Both the position numbers and the translations under genes were made by a program. Below the pieces are notes generated by a model. That model was not told where the DNA came from and searched no databases. It worked only from the letters and a program-made list of their open reading frames with translations. Source: Paenibacillus sp. BK033 (GTDB taxonomy: Bacteria > Bacillota > Bacilli > Paenibacillales > Paenibacillaceae). From it: a DNA stretch of 64,000 bases. How positions within the stretch are numbered: the first letter of the stretch is position 1; every line of letters begins with the position of its first letter. The stretch covers positions 345,975 through 409,974 of the forward strand of contig NZ_SLVP01000003.1 in NCBI RefSeq assembly GCF_004345425.1. Reading direction: 5' to 3'. Positions 46,301 through 54,936 of the stretch are shown piece after piece.

Positions 46301-47464
46301 ATGGGTTCAGCAGAAGATAGACTGTTTGTTGTATCTCAGGAGGATTGGTCGCTGCATCGTAAAGGCTACCAGGATCAAGCCAGGCACCAGCAGAAGGTCC
46401 GGGAAGCCATTAAGCAAAACTTGCCCGACCTCGTGTCCGAAGAAAGCATTGTCATGTCTGACGGCAAGCAAGTAATCAAAGTGCCGATTCGGAGCCTTGA
46501 CGAATTCCGATTTGTGTATAACTACAATAAAAATAAACATGTTGGTCAAGGAGACGGAGACAGCCAGGTCGGCGACGTGTTAGGCGTCGATCCGCAAGCG
46601 GCCAAAGGGCCCGGCAAGGGCGAAGGCGCTGGCGATCAGCCCGGCGAGGATGTGATCGAAGCGGAGATCAGCTTGGCCGAGCTGGAGAGCATGCTGTTCG
46701 AGGAATTAGAGCTGCCGTTCCTTCGCCAGAAGGATAAGGATCAGCTCGAGACGAAGGAAATCCGGTTCAACGATATCCGGAAAAAAGGCATCATGTCCAA
46801 CATCGACAAGAAGCGAACGATCATGGAAAACCTGCGGCGCAACGCCACGTCGGGCACGCCGGGCATCCACGGCATCTCGCCGGATGATCTTCGCTACAAG
46901 ACCTGGGAAGAGATTGTGCGTCCGCAATCCAATGCCGTTATCCTCGCGATGATGGATACGTCAGGCTCCATGGGCTCATTCGAGAAATACGTAGCCCGTT
47001 CGTTCTTCTTCTGGATGACCCGCTTCCTGCGGCATCAATACGAGAAAGTCGAAATCGTATTCATCGCCCATCACACCGAAGCGAAGGAAGTGACCGAAGA
47101 AGAATTTTTCACCCGCGGCGAAAGCGGCGGCACGATCTGCTCCTCCGCCTACATCAAGGCGCTCGAGATTATCGACAGCCGGTTCTCGCCAAGCATGTAC
47201 AACATCTATCCGTTTCACTTCTCCGACGGCGACAACCTGACCAGCGACAACGAGCGCTGCGTCAAGCTGATCGGCGAGCTGCTCAAGCGCTCCAACTTAT
47301 TCGGCTACGGCGAAGTGAACCAGTACAACCGCTCGAGTACGCTTATGTCCGCGTATAAGCATATTAATATGCAGCATTTCATGTACTACGTCATTCGCGA
47401 GAAAGGCGAAGTGTATAACGCCCTCAAGTCTTTCTTCCGCAAGCGGGAAGGCGTTGTAGGGTAA
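46301..47464 (+). CDS. yhbH: Sporulation protein YhbH (DUF444 family)
   Basis: 388 residues. YhbH/YeaH family: an N-terminal region with [22 protein letters not shown], a Gly/Asp-rich low-complexity segment (about 85-120), then a von Willebrand A-like domain with MIDAS motif DTSGSMGSF (about 218) and a GGT segment in [11 protein letters not shown]. In B. subtilis yhbH is a sporulation gene expected to work with the kinase PrkA; no prkA is seen here. The frame opens at a GTG (46280) overlapping the ribosome site; ATG 46301 with AAGGAGGTG upstream is chosen. Single gene with its own terminator. Confidence 0.94.
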   Translation: MGSAEDRLFVVSQEDWSLHRKGYQDQARHQQKVREAIKQNLPDLVSEESIVMSDGKQVIKVPIRSLDEFRFVYNYNKNKHVGQGDGDSQVGDVLGVDPQAAKGPGKGEGAGDQPGEDVIEAEISLAELESMLFEELELPFLRQKDKDQLETKEIRFNDIRKKGIMSNIDKKRTIMENLRRNATSGTPGIHGISPDDLRYKTWEEIVRPQSNAVILAMMDTSGSMGSFEKYVARSFFFWMTRFLRHQYEKVEIVFIAHHTEAKEVTEEEFFTRGESGGTICSSAYIKALEIIDSRFSPSMYNIYPFHFSDGDNLTSDNERCVKLIGELLKRSNLFGYGEVNQYNRSSTLMSAYKHINMQHFMYYVIREKGEVYNALKSFFRKREGVVG

Positions 47465-47500
47465 AAAGAAGCCGGTCGTCCAGGGGACGGCCGGTTTTTC
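47463..47500 (+). terminator. Rho-independent terminator after yhbH
   Basis: GCCGGTCGTCC (47471-47481) pairs with GGGACGGCCGG (47484-47494), followed by TTTTT. The converging small membrane-protein gene begins to overlap this region at its 3' end. Confidence 0.85.
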
Positions 47501-47830
47501 TCATTTTTTTACTTTTCTCCTTAACGTATAGAGATACGCCATCCAAACCATGCATAGGAGGATCTGTACGATTGTGATTGCCGCATTAGGCGAAATGAAT
47601 ATTAGTGATGACACTAAGAGAAGCAAAAGCAAAGCGCCATACAGCGTAACCGAAGGCTTGCCTTTATGCTGCACACTCTTTTGAATCAACAATGTCGCCG
47701 AAATTAAAGCAAATCCCTCGACCCATGCGATTATTACGCATATAAATCCTGGTATTTGTGATTGTTGTATCCTAAAAAACAATAGAACGGTTAAAACTGC
47801 TGAGAAAATATAAAAGATTAGATTCTTCAT
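47501..47830 (-). CDS. Small four-helix membrane protein, unknown function
   Basis: 109 residues, almost entirely hydrophobic, with four predicted membrane helices (about 3-20, 27-48, 62-80, 84-102) and a basic C-terminus (LRRKVKK). I do not recognise the family. GAGGTAACGAAGA before the ATG at 47830 supports translation. It is the first of several AT-rich genes of uncertain role between yhbH and the berberine-bridge oxidoreductase gene. Confidence 0.65.
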   Translation of the reverse strand: MKNLIFYIFSAVLTVLLFFRIQQSQIPGFICVIIAWVEGFALISATLLIQKSVQHKGKPSVTLYGALLLLLLVSSLIFISPNAAITIVQILLCMVWMAYLYTLRRKVKK

Positions 47831-47997
47831 TCTTCGTTACCTCATTTTAGACTATTCTTGATGTTGTTACTTCCGTAAACTTCTTTTTAAATATCCTCTG
47901 TGAACGATTATGCCGCAAGTCCGAATTTGAACAGAATCATATACTTTATGATTAATCTTTAGCAATAATAATATAATAATAAACAACACTAATTTAT

Positions 47998-48025
47998 TGT
48001 AAAACGATAAATCATATGATAAAAT
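47998..48025 (+). promoter_or_regulatory. Promoter of the DUF2975 gene
   Basis: TTGTAA (47998-48003) and TAAAAT (48020-48025), 16 bases apart, with a TGA extended -10, about 33 bases upstream of the start codon. Confidence 0.45.
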
Positions 48026-48057
48026 CATGTTGTCCTTAAATAAGTGAGGTGTTTTAA

Positions 48058-48540
48058 ATGAATGTTGAACGAGTTTCAACCACTTTCTTAAAGGTAATTA
48101 TTATTCTGTTTGGAATTGCCATGCTTGCCGTGTGTATATTTTTGTTGCCTGAAGCAGCTATAAGAGACGCGATAGAGCGTCCAGGTGATTATTCGCTCTA
48201 TCCACTTTTGGTATGCGCATATGGTATATGTATTACGTTTTTTGTAGCGTTGTATCAAGTATTTAAACTTTTAACCTATATCGAAAAGAACAATGCTTTC
48301 TCTGAGTTATCTCTTCAATCTTTGAAGACAATAAAAAAATGCGCTTTTACTGTCATTTTCTTCATTTTGTTAGCAATAGTTTATTTAAGGGTCCATGCTC
48401 AATTCACAGGTGATGATGCAGCAGGTCCAATAGCTCTAGGTCTAATGGGGGTTTTAGCAGCAAGTATTATCGCAGCCATTGCGGACGCACTTCAAAAGCC
48501 ATTAAAAAATGTCCCAGATATAAAGCCAAAAAATGAATGA
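48058..48540 (+). CDS. DUF2975-like membrane protein
   Basis: 160 residues with four predicted membrane helices (about 10-30, 47-68, 93-110, 125-145). The layout, with a loop ending FKLLTYIEKNNAFSELSLQSLKTIKKCA between helices two and three, matches DUF2975 (B. subtilis YoaS type). These proteins are usually encoded beside a small HTH regulator (YozG); none is seen here. GAGGTG lies seven bases before the ATG. AT content is clearly higher than in the flanking operons. Confidence 0.75.
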   Translation: MNVERVSTTFLKVIIILFGIAMLAVCIFLLPEAAIRDAIERPGDYSLYPLLVCAYGICITFFVALYQVFKLLTYIEKNNAFSELSLQSLKTIKKCAFTVIFFILLAIVYLRVHAQFTGDDAAGPIALGLMGVLAASIIAAIADALQKPLKNVPDIKPKNE

Positions 48541-48571
48541 TTAACGGATATGTAATCAATCCCTCATTCGC

Positions 48572-49063
48572 TCACACATTATTCTCAGGTAATTCCTCTT
48601 CGATAGGCTCTCTAACCAAATGCTTCTTCTTTACTTTGCAAACGCCATGCCTTTTATAATTTTTAACGGCTTCATTTAATGAGAGCTTGTTGGCTCCGAT
48701 GCTTATATGAGGCCTTTCATGCGCTATTAGATCATATTGCCAAAAACAAACATCGCAAATTTCTACGATGACTTCATCATCGCTGCGGATTGTGAAGTAT
48801 CCGCAGCAAGGACACTGTATATTATTTCCTGAGGCTGACCTTACAATTTGGGCTTGAACTCGCTTCTGTTTATCCCGCCAATTCATATTCCCAAAAATGA
48901 TCCCCATTGCCGCGCCGGCAAAACAGTCGTAATAGTCGAATTCTCTATGAAACAAATAATAGGCAGCTAACATAAAAGCTAGATAATAGAGTTCACCCTC
49001 TACTGCTCTCCGGAAAAGAAATGCGTACTTTATTCGCTTCACCTCATCAGCACTCAACTGCAT
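48572..49063 (-). CDS. Cysteine-rich CPCC-domain protein
   Basis: 163 residues. A weakly hydrophobic N-terminal half (helix YYLAFMLAAYYLFH about 26-40, and AGAAMGIIFG about 49-58) precedes a CPCC domain: CPCCGYFTIR (about 84), then ICDVCFWQYD (about 102) and ISIGANKLSLNEAVKNY. The four cysteines suggest a zinc ribbon. CPCC proteins are small, often scattered singly in Bacilli, and of unknown function. GGAGGG abuts the ATG at 49063, so translation may instead start at the TTG two codons further in. A minus-strand TATAAT lies at 49110-49115. Confidence 0.78.
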   Translation of the reverse strand: MQLSADEVKRIKYAFLFRRAVEGELYYLAFMLAAYYLFHREFDYYDCFAGAAMGIIFGNMNWRDKQKRVQAQIVRSASGNNIQCPCCGYFTIRSDDEVIVEICDVCFWQYDLIAHERPHISIGANKLSLNEAVKNYKRHGVCKVKKKHLVREPIEEELPENNV

Positions 49064-49163
49064 CCCTCCAGGGACAATTAAATGAAATATATCCTATATG
49101 AATGAGGATATTATACAAAAAGATGAAAAAGGATGACCGATCAAAGAGTGTTTATCATACTTG

Positions 49164-49943
49164 TTATTTTTTTATATGAACACCTACACCGTAGCTGCTC
49201 TCTCCATTTCCTATCTTCCAGTCATATTCTCCTTCAATCAAGTCCCCTGGAAGTTCCCCAACTGTTTGCCACTCTCCCTCATTCACGAGTGCATTCTGCT
49301 TCCATATAACCTGATTTCCCTTTAATAGGGATATCTCAACCTGATCAGCTCGAGCACCATGTCCAAGAACGGTGAATGGAGAACCTAATTTCAACTCGGA
49401 AGGTACCTCATAAGGTAATACATCTGGAAGCCATTTGGAATGATCTTTTGATACAAACTGAAAAAGCTTTTCGGAATCGGCGAAATATTCTCCTTTAACG
49501 GGATCAGATATCCAAATTGAATTTTGAACAGTGGTACAAGAGGTCTCCGTGTTCCCATTACCCTGCTTCGTGGCTGTACAATGCCATGCGGGTCTAATTT
49601 GCAGGATATCATGGTTCTTGAATTCTATATTGACAGCCATGCTGCGCTCCATTAGCGGTGACGTCATTTCTTTGCCGTCGATTTGTTTCGCTTCTGCTAT
49701 CCATTGTAATAACTTCGCAATCCGTACATGATCTTTGGATCCTATAAGCGGTTTGCTTACGTACTGGGAAGGAATCGGCCATGACATATACACCCAGCCA
49801 ACATCTCCAGCATACAGCTTATTATCAGTACGTAAAATACCTGTATCTTGAATGGCAGGGGTATGAGCCTCAAATTCGTTGCCTTGCAGGATAAGCAGCA
49901 TAACCGTCACTAGTAAAAAACAAATGAGCACTATTTTTTTCAC
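49164..49943 (-). CDS. Secreted or membrane-anchored protein of unknown function
   Basis: 259 residues. One N-terminal hydrophobic segment (about 3-20, without a lipobox cysteine) serves as signal peptide or anchor. I do not recognise the central domain (about 40-170); it contains HCTATKQGNGNTETSCTT, whose two cysteines could form a disulfide. The C-terminal 80 residues look like an Ig-type beta-sandwich (ELKLGSPFTVLGHGARADQVEISLL ... GEYDWKIGNGE). ATG start at 49943 with AGGAGGT upstream. No close same-strand neighbour. Confidence 0.7.
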   Translation of the reverse strand: MKKIVLICFLLVTVMLLILQGNEFEAHTPAIQDTGILRTDNKLYAGDVGWVYMSWPIPSQYVSKPLIGSKDHVRIAKLLQWIAEAKQIDGKEMTSPLMERSMAVNIEFKNHDILQIRPAWHCTATKQGNGNTETSCTTVQNSIWISDPVKGEYFADSEKLFQFVSKDHSKWLPDVLPYEVPSELKLGSPFTVLGHGARADQVEISLLKGNQVIWKQNALVNEGEWQTVGELPGDLIEGEYDWKIGNGESSYGVGVHIKK

Positions 49944-50218
49944 AGTGAAGACCTCCTATTGTCCCTTCTATTCTCACAAAGTTTATTTAGAAATCTTACC
50001 ATATTTTTCTTTCTGAAATTAGAATTAAATGACACTAGCTTCAATTGTCATATTCGTGTCAATTTCCCGGGTAATTTATCGAATTGCGAATTTATAATCT
50101 TATACTACATACGTTCGCCTATACGCGCTGTTAGTCGCCTTCATACGTTATAGCGTAGCTGCCTAAAAATGGACTTACAACTTTAAGTATAACCATTAAC
50201 TCATGGGGAGATGGATAC

Positions 50219-51565
50219 GTGAAGGCCAAGACACAGCTTACGGGAAGAGTTATTTTCAAAGGCGACCCCGGTTACGAGACCGCTCGAAAGAACTGGGATC
50301 CACATACGGACCGGTTTCCCAAAGTATTTGTTTTTGCGAAAAAAACGCGTGATGTAGCAAATGCGATCAAATGGGCACGGGAGCATAAGGTGCCTATCCG
50401 CCCAAGAAGCGGCAGGCATGCGCTGGAAACTAACCTGTCGCAGGTAAACGGCGGACTTGTCATCGATACAAGCGAACTGAAGAAGATTACGTTGAATAAA
50501 AAAAGCAATACCGCCGTTGTCGAGACCGGTAACCGCGTCGGAAGAATCGTAGATACGCTTGCGCGGCAAGGCTACATGGCGCCATTTGGCGACAGCCCTT
50601 CCGTCGGCATCGGCGGAATTACCCCGGGAGGCGGGATTGGTCCGTTGCAGCGTACGACCGGACTTATCTGCGACAACCTGCTTGCTCTGGAAATGGTCGA
50701 TGCCAAGGGCAGAGTCATCCGCGCAAGCAAGAAACGCAATGCCGATCTGCTCTGGGCTTCCCAAGGCGGCGGTGGCGGCAATTTCGGGGTATATACCAAG
50801 TATAAATTCAAAGTGAGACGCGCTCCGGTTAGGGCAACCGTATTCAGCATCACCTGGCCATGGGATCAGTTCGAGGAAGTCGTCAAGGCCTGGCAGAGAT
50901 GGGCTCCTTTCACCAGCACCAAGCTGGGCAGCGAATTATCCGTCGGTCCGAAAAAAGGCGGAAATGTCAGCATGCTGGGGGTCTACCTGGGCTGCAAAAA
51001 GAAAGCCCTTAAATTTTTACAGCCTATCTTAAGCGTCGGAACGACAACCAAGAAGGACATCCGGTCTCTTCCTTGGCCGCAAGCGACCAAGTTTTTGCTG
51101 GCTCCGGATCCTATCCTTCCTCAAAAATTCAGCAATCAGTTCTCCAGCGGCTTCGGCAGACGTCCGTTCCCGGATAAGGCTTTTAAATATATGCGCGAGT
51201 TCCTGGAAAAGGCCGAGGGCGGAACGCCGGCCGGCTTCTACTTCCTCAACTGGGGAGGAGCGATTAGAAAAGTTGCGCCTCGAGCTACCGCCTTCTATTG
51301 GCGTGATCCGCAATATTACGTGGAATGGAACAGCTCGTGGGTGAAACCGTCCCATGCGGCTAAAAATATTGCCCTGGCTCGCAATACGAGGAAGAAGCTG
51401 CAGCCGTTTATCGTAGGCTCTTATATCAACGTGCCTGACCAAGGCATTAAATGCTCCGGCCCGGTTTATTATGGGAAAAACTACGCGAGACTGCGCAGAG
51501 TTAAGGCCAAATACGATCCGCAAAACGTGTTTAACAACCCTCAAAGCATTCCTCCGGCAAAATAA
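50219..51565 (+). CDS. FAD-linked oxidoreductase, berberine-bridge enzyme family
   Basis: 448 residues, no signal peptide. FAD_binding_4 (PCMH) domain (about 35-200) with RPRSGRHALE, whose histidine is at the position used for 8-alpha-histidyl FAD, then GDSPSVGIGGITPGGGIGPLQRTTGL and SQGGGGGNFG. The C-terminal BBE domain is YYGKNYARLRRVKAKYDPQNVFNNPQSI. B. subtilis YgaK is of this type. The enzymes oxidise alcohols or sugars with oxygen; the substrate here is unknown. GTG start at 50219 with GGGGAG upstream. Single gene with its own terminator. Confidence 0.92.
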   Translation: MKAKTQLTGRVIFKGDPGYETARKNWDPHTDRFPKVFVFAKKTRDVANAIKWAREHKVPIRPRSGRHALETNLSQVNGGLVIDTSELKKITLNKKSNTAVVETGNRVGRIVDTLARQGYMAPFGDSPSVGIGGITPGGGIGPLQRTTGLICDNLLALEMVDAKGRVIRASKKRNADLLWASQGGGGGNFGVYTKYKFKVRRAPVRATVFSITWPWDQFEEVVKAWQRWAPFTSTKLGSELSVGPKKGGNVSMLGVYLGCKKKALKFLQPILSVGTTTKKDIRSLPWPQATKFLLAPDPILPQKFSNQFSSGFGRRPFPDKAFKYMREFLEKAEGGTPAGFYFLNWGGAIRKVAPRATAFYWRDPQYYVEWNSSWVKPSHAAKNIALARNTRKKLQPFIVGSYINVPDQGIKCSGPVYYGKNYARLRRVKAKYDPQNVFNNPQSIPPAK

Positions 51566-51567
51566 AA

Positions 51568-51605
51568 AAACAGCGGCGGTCTATTCGGACCACCGCTGTT
51601 TTTTG
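51568..51605 (+). terminator. Bidirectional terminator between oxidoreductase and cadherin-like genes
   Basis: ACAGCGGCGGTC (51570-51581) pairs with GGACCACCGCTGTT (51587-51600), with A-run before and T-run after, so it can serve both converging genes. Confidence 0.85.
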
Positions 51606-51626
51606 TGCCGTATAATAGTGACAACC

Positions 51627-52892
51627 TTATTTATTGTTACCCTCTTTGCCGTGAGGCTTTGTATTCTTGGGTTCTACCGTAATGCTGATTACCGCTGGTG
51701 CCGATGTAAGCGTCCCGTCACTTACCGTGAAGGTAAAGCTGTCCGTACCGGTAAAACCGGCTGACGGCTTGTACTTGTAAGCACCCGTTGACGCGTCTAG
51801 CGTAACCTTGCCATGTTCCGGCTGTGTTGCTACGGCAAAAGTCAGCGTTGTTCCGGCGTCCTCATCCGTTCCGCTTAACGTGCCTCTTAAGGCTTTGCCC
51901 TTCTTGGTTACTCCGCTTGCTGCAATTGCCGTTGGCGCATGATTCGCAGGATTAACCGTGATCGTTACCGTTGCGGGAGCCGAGGTAATGGTTCCATCGC
52001 TTACCGCGTATGCGAAGCTATCCTTGCCGATATAGTCAGCTTCCGGCGTGTAGGTATAAGCGCCTGTTGACGCATTTATGAATAGAGTGCCGTGCGTTGG
52101 GGCTGATATTTGAATAAACGTTAGATCATCTCCATCAGGATCCGTTCCATTTAGTACGCTGCTGAGTACAGTTTCCTGATTCACTTCCGCCTCTGCAGGT
52201 TTTGCTGCCGGCGCATCGTTTAAGGGGGTTACCGTAATCGTAATGGTCGCAGGCGCGGAGTATGACTCTCCGTCATAAACGATGACCATAAAGCTATCCG
52301 TACCGCTGTATCCCGGATTTGGCGTATACACGAATTCGCCTGTAGAACTGTTAATAGATAGAGCGCCATTAACGGGGGCTGCCGGTATGGAATAGGTCAA
52401 AGGATCTCCCGCATCCTTATCAAATCCGATCAGCTTGGCGATTATGCTTATATCTTCAAGCGTAGTATAAGACTTAGGATTTATCCACGGCGTATCATTA
52501 ATATTGGTTATTGTAATCGTAACCGTCGCTGCGGTAGATTTTGTCGTACCGTCATCGGCTTTGAAATAAAAATTATCGCTGCCGCTGTAATCCGGCGCCG
52601 GTTTGTAGATGTAAGTACCATCCGGGTTAATTTCAACAGACCCGTGTGCCGGACCTCTTGCCAATGCAAACGTTAAGGGATCACCGTCCGGGTCAGTACC
52701 GGCCACACGGCCTTCCAATGTAGTATCTTCCATCATCGTTTCACTGGCCGCTGTTGCGGTTGGCGCATGGTTGACACCTGATTCTTGCGTTGCCGTCTCG
52801 GCCGCAAATGCGTAATTGCTGTGTGCCGTGAACCCTCCCGAGAGCAACAAGGTACCGCATGCGAACAAATAGGCCAATCTCCGGAATTTCAT
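51627..52892 (-). CDS. Secreted protein of four tandem cadherin-like Ig repeats
   Basis: 421 residues. A signal peptide (about 1-31) is followed by four repeats of about 90-95 residues, each of the form NxAPxAxA...L.GTDxDGDxLTFxxxxxPxHGxxxI..xTGxYxYxPxxxYxGxDSFxxxVxDGxxxSxPAxVxITV. This is the bacterial cadherin-like (Cadherin_5 / VCBS-associated) fold with DxDGDxL calcium-binding loops. The repeats normally form rigid stalks in adhesins; here there is no enzyme, SLH or sortase domain, so it is probably released or attached through another partner. The frame starts further up, but ATG 52892 with GGAAGGA upstream begins the signal peptide. Extended -10 on the minus strand at 52936-52944. Confidence 0.87.
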   Translation of the reverse strand: MKFRRLAYLFACGTLLLSGGFTAHSNYAFAAETATQESGVNHAPTATAASETMMEDTTLEGRVAGTDPDGDPLTFALARGPAHGSVEINPDGTYIYKPAPDYSGSDNFYFKADDGTTKSTAATVTITITNINDTPWINPKSYTTLEDISIIAKLIGFDKDAGDPLTYSIPAAPVNGALSINSSTGEFVYTPNPGYSGTDSFMVIVYDGESYSAPATITITVTPLNDAPAAKPAEAEVNQETVLSSVLNGTDPDGDDLTFIQISAPTHGTLFINASTGAYTYTPEADYIGKDSFAYAVSDGTITSAPATVTITVNPANHAPTAIAASGVTKKGKALRGTLSGTDEDAGTTLTFAVATQPEHGKVTLDASTGAYKYKPSAGFTGTDSFTFTVSDGTLTSAPAVISITVEPKNTKPHGKEGNNK

Positions 52893-52935
52893 TATATTCC
52901 TTCCACTCCTCTCCAAACTCTCGTTATTCTAGAAG

Positions 52936-52944
52936 ATTATACCA
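52936..52944 (-). promoter_or_regulatory. Extended -10 promoter of the cadherin-like gene
   Basis: TGGTATAAT on the minus strand (TGn plus consensus -10), about 44 bases upstream of the start; no consensus -35. Confidence 0.45.
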
Positions 52945-52990
52945 TTTGTTTCGTAGGCCCATGGCCGCAATTCATTGATTCAGCAGACGC

Positions 52991-53016
52991 AAAAAAAAGC
53001 AGCTTCGCGGCTGCTT
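52991..53016 (-). terminator. Rho-independent terminator after the GNAT gene
   Basis: AGCAGC and GCTGCT arms with a CGCGAA loop (minus strand), followed by eight T (52991-52998). Confidence 0.85.
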
Positions 53017-53062
53017 CGGCTGAACGATGTCCTCGCTGTTCTTGTGTTATAGACACTTTTAC

Positions 53063-53647
53063 CTAAAACTCAACTCCCCGAACCTTGGAATAAATCCTTG
53101 TATCCCGCAGCGAACCGTCGGCAGCGCGTTTCTCGCTGCGTAAAATTCCTTCAAGCGTAAACCCTGACCGTTCGGCTACATTTGCACTCCGTTTATTGCG
53201 TGCATCGCAACGAATCTCAATCCGGTTAGCCTCCAGTTCCTGAATCGCGAAATTCGTAATCGCCTCAACCGCCTCTGTAATGTAACCTTGCCCTTCATAA
53301 GATGTCCTTACCCAATAGCCGGTTTCGAAATTACGTGCCTGCCAATCCATACGGTGCAGTCCGCTGCTGCCGACTAATCGACCTGTCTCTTTATGAAAGA
53401 GAAGAAGGCGAAGGTCGGTTCGTTCCAAAAACTCAAGCCTGGACTGTCTTACATTAATCTCGGACTCTTCTATCGTAGGAATTTTGTTCGCCCAAGGCAT
53501 CCACGGACGCAGCTCTTCGATGCTTTCAATTATTGCCTCATTTACCGCCGCCCCGTCTCCGTATAAAGGGGCGCGAATGATAAGACGCTCGCTTTCAAAG
53601 CTCTCGGGAATCGTCATCAAAATTGGATTCATACCGGTAAGACTCAT
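53063..53647 (-). CDS. GNAT acetyltransferase, RimJ/RimL type
   Basis: 194 residues. ESERLIIRAP opening, GLHRMDWQARNFETGYWVRTSYEGQGYITEAV (motif A with acetyl-CoA loop EGQGY), RIEIRCDARNKRSANVAERSGFTLEGILR in the C-terminal half. These enzymes acetylate N-terminal amines of ribosomal proteins or small amines; the target is not predictable. ATG 53647 with GAGG eight bases upstream. Single gene, terminated at 52991-53016. Confidence 0.9.
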   Translation of the reverse strand: MSLTGMNPILMTIPESFESERLIIRAPLYGDGAAVNEAIIESIEELRPWMPWANKIPTIEESEINVRQSRLEFLERTDLRLLLFHKETGRLVGSSGLHRMDWQARNFETGYWVRTSYEGQGYITEAVEAITNFAIQELEANRIEIRCDARNKRSANVAERSGFTLEGILRSEKRAADGSLRDTRIYSKVRGVEF

Positions 53648-53676
53648 CGTTTCAGCCTCTTTCTTCTATAAATATA

Positions 53677-54741
53677 CTAGCTTCTAACCTCAATCCGCCC
53701 TTTAAAAAACAGCTCGGAAACTTCCGTCCCATCCAGCTCGCCGTCCAGGATCCGCTTCACGTCCTCCAGCGTTTCGTAAAGGGAAAGCCATTCGCCGGCC
53801 GTATTCGTATAGGGCTCCGAGACAAAAAACGGCTGGGCCAGATAAGACTCCAGTCTCTCTCCCCTTTTGTATAACTGGGCATCTGACTCCGCTATCTTAT
53901 CAAGTCCATGCGTGGTTACTATCAATCTCAGCTCTCTATAACGCCGAAGCAGCTTGCGCGCGCGTTGCTGCAACGCAAGATGCGCCGCATCCAAATAATT
54001 GCTCTCCGAAATAGTCGAGGTGGAGGTGATAGGATCGATGGCGGGATAAATGCCGCGGCTGATTAAATCCGAATCGAATCTCCATAACGTATCGAGCGGT
54101 CCGTAAGCTTCGGCAGCCGATTCATCGGCAACGGCGCAAGCCATATCCACCAATGCGACCGTGATCGGTCTTGCTCCCGCTTCCTTCAAGCTCTCCTTGA
54201 GCGAAAAAAGCTCACCGCTTAATACGGTGCTGCGGTCAACGCCCAGCAAAACATCCTTCTCCTCGCGAAGCTTAACGATCTGTTTGTATAGGTCATCTCT
54301 AGTTGCAAGCACGTATTCGGATTGTTCTTTGACATGATTGATTCCCGGAGCATCGGTACCCGGATCCCAGAAAATGGTCGTATATCCCCGTTTGTTCATC
54401 CGCTGCATAAACTCGGCCAGCAGCACAAGCTGCCCCATATTGGGCCGGGCCACAAATCCAACGGTTCCTCCCCGTACGACTGGTGCAAGCAAATCCAGCG
54501 CTTTGATTCCGGTTTCGATCATCCTCATCCCGCTCCCTCTAATAATGAGTTCATCAAGACTGCATCCTGCCAATGCGGCTAAAGCAACCAAAGTGCGGAC
54601 TTCCGCGCGGCCAACGGGAATTTTCCCCGTACAGAGATTGGAGACGGTTGCTGCCCGAAGACCAGCTGTCCGTGCCGCAGAGGTAAGGTTGGGTACGCGG
54701 CGGCGCAATAGCGGAACGTTAAGCTGTAATTCTTCCTCCAT
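53677..54741 (-). CDS. HTH-like domain fused to a degenerate F1-ATPase beta-subunit-like domain
   Basis: 354 residues. Residues about 15-68 (LTSAARTAGLRAATVSNLCTG then AEVRTLVALAALAGCSLDELI) read as a Cro/XRE-type helix-turn-helix. From 75 the sequence follows the F1 beta subunit: ETGIKALDLLAPVVRGGTVG, DVLLGVDRSTVLSGELFS (Walker B Asp169), ITVALVDMACAVADE, SRGIYPAIDPITSTS (230-243), ALQQRARKLLRRYRELRLIV, ERLESYLAQPFFVSEPYT and LYETLEDVKRILDGELD. The P-loop GGAGVGKT is replaced by VARPNMGQLV (about 97-106), the GERTREG region by FWDPGTDAPG, and DELSEED by DKIAESD. ATP hydrolysis is therefore doubtful; nucleotide sensing coupled to DNA binding is possible (inference). It is too short for a real beta subunit (about 465) and has no ATP synthase neighbours. 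ATG with AAGGAGG ten bases upstream. Divergent from trpB. Confidence 0.75.
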   Translation of the reverse strand: MEEELQLNVPLLRRRVPNLTSAARTAGLRAATVSNLCTGKIPVGRAEVRTLVALAALAGCSLDELIIRGSGMRMIETGIKALDLLAPVVRGGTVGFVARPNMGQLVLLAEFMQRMNKRGYTTIFWDPGTDAPGINHVKEQSEYVLATRDDLYKQIVKLREEKDVLLGVDRSTVLSGELFSLKESLKEAGARPITVALVDMACAVADESAAEAYGPLDTLWRFDSDLISRGIYPAIDPITSTSTISESNYLDAAHLALQQRARKLLRRYRELRLIVTTHGLDKIAESDAQLYKRGERLESYLAQPFFVSEPYTNTAGEWLSLYETLEDVKRILDGELDGTEVSELFFKGRIEVRS

Positions 54742-54764
54742 TTTTTAGCACCTCCTTACTTTAT

Positions 54765-54793
54765 ATCGTAATCATAATTACTCTAAAACGCAA
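54765..54793 (-). promoter_or_regulatory. Promoter of the HTH/F1-beta-like gene
   Basis: On the minus strand TTGCGT (54793-54788), 17 bases, TACGAT (54770-54765), 24 bases before the start codon. Confidence 0.5.
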
Positions 54794-54804
54794 CAATTAA
54801 TTGT
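54793..54804. promoter_or_regulatory. Palindromic operator candidate
   Basis: ACAATTAATTGT is a perfect 12-bp palindrome abutting the -35 of the HTH/F1-beta-like gene, in the divergent region with trpB. It is a natural candidate for autoregulation by the HTH domain. Confidence 0.4.
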
Positions 54805-54879
54805 AAAATAATGTGAACGCCGAATGAACAACGCAATCTATCTCCTTCCTATTTTTAACAAGAAATTTGTTATTTTTTA

Positions 54880-54888
54880 TGCTACGAT
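54880..54888 (+). promoter_or_regulatory. Extended -10 promoter of trpB
   Basis: TGCTACGAT (TGn plus TACGAT), about 48 bases before the trpB start. No -35 of note. The leader is too short for a T-box or trp attenuator. Confidence 0.45.
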
Positions 54889-54936
54889 ATGGTTTGAATT
54901 GGGAGACTAACTCTAGTATTGGAGGCGCTTTCTGAG

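Noticed and set aside
47867..48079. 70-codon minus-strand frame with a hydrophobic stretch
   Set aside because: It overlaps the promoter and start of the DUF2975 gene and lies in AT-rich non-coding DNA; no ribosome site.
53677..54741. Genuine ATP synthase beta subunit
   Set aside because: No P-loop GKT, too short, HTH-like N-terminus and no other ATP synthase genes nearby.
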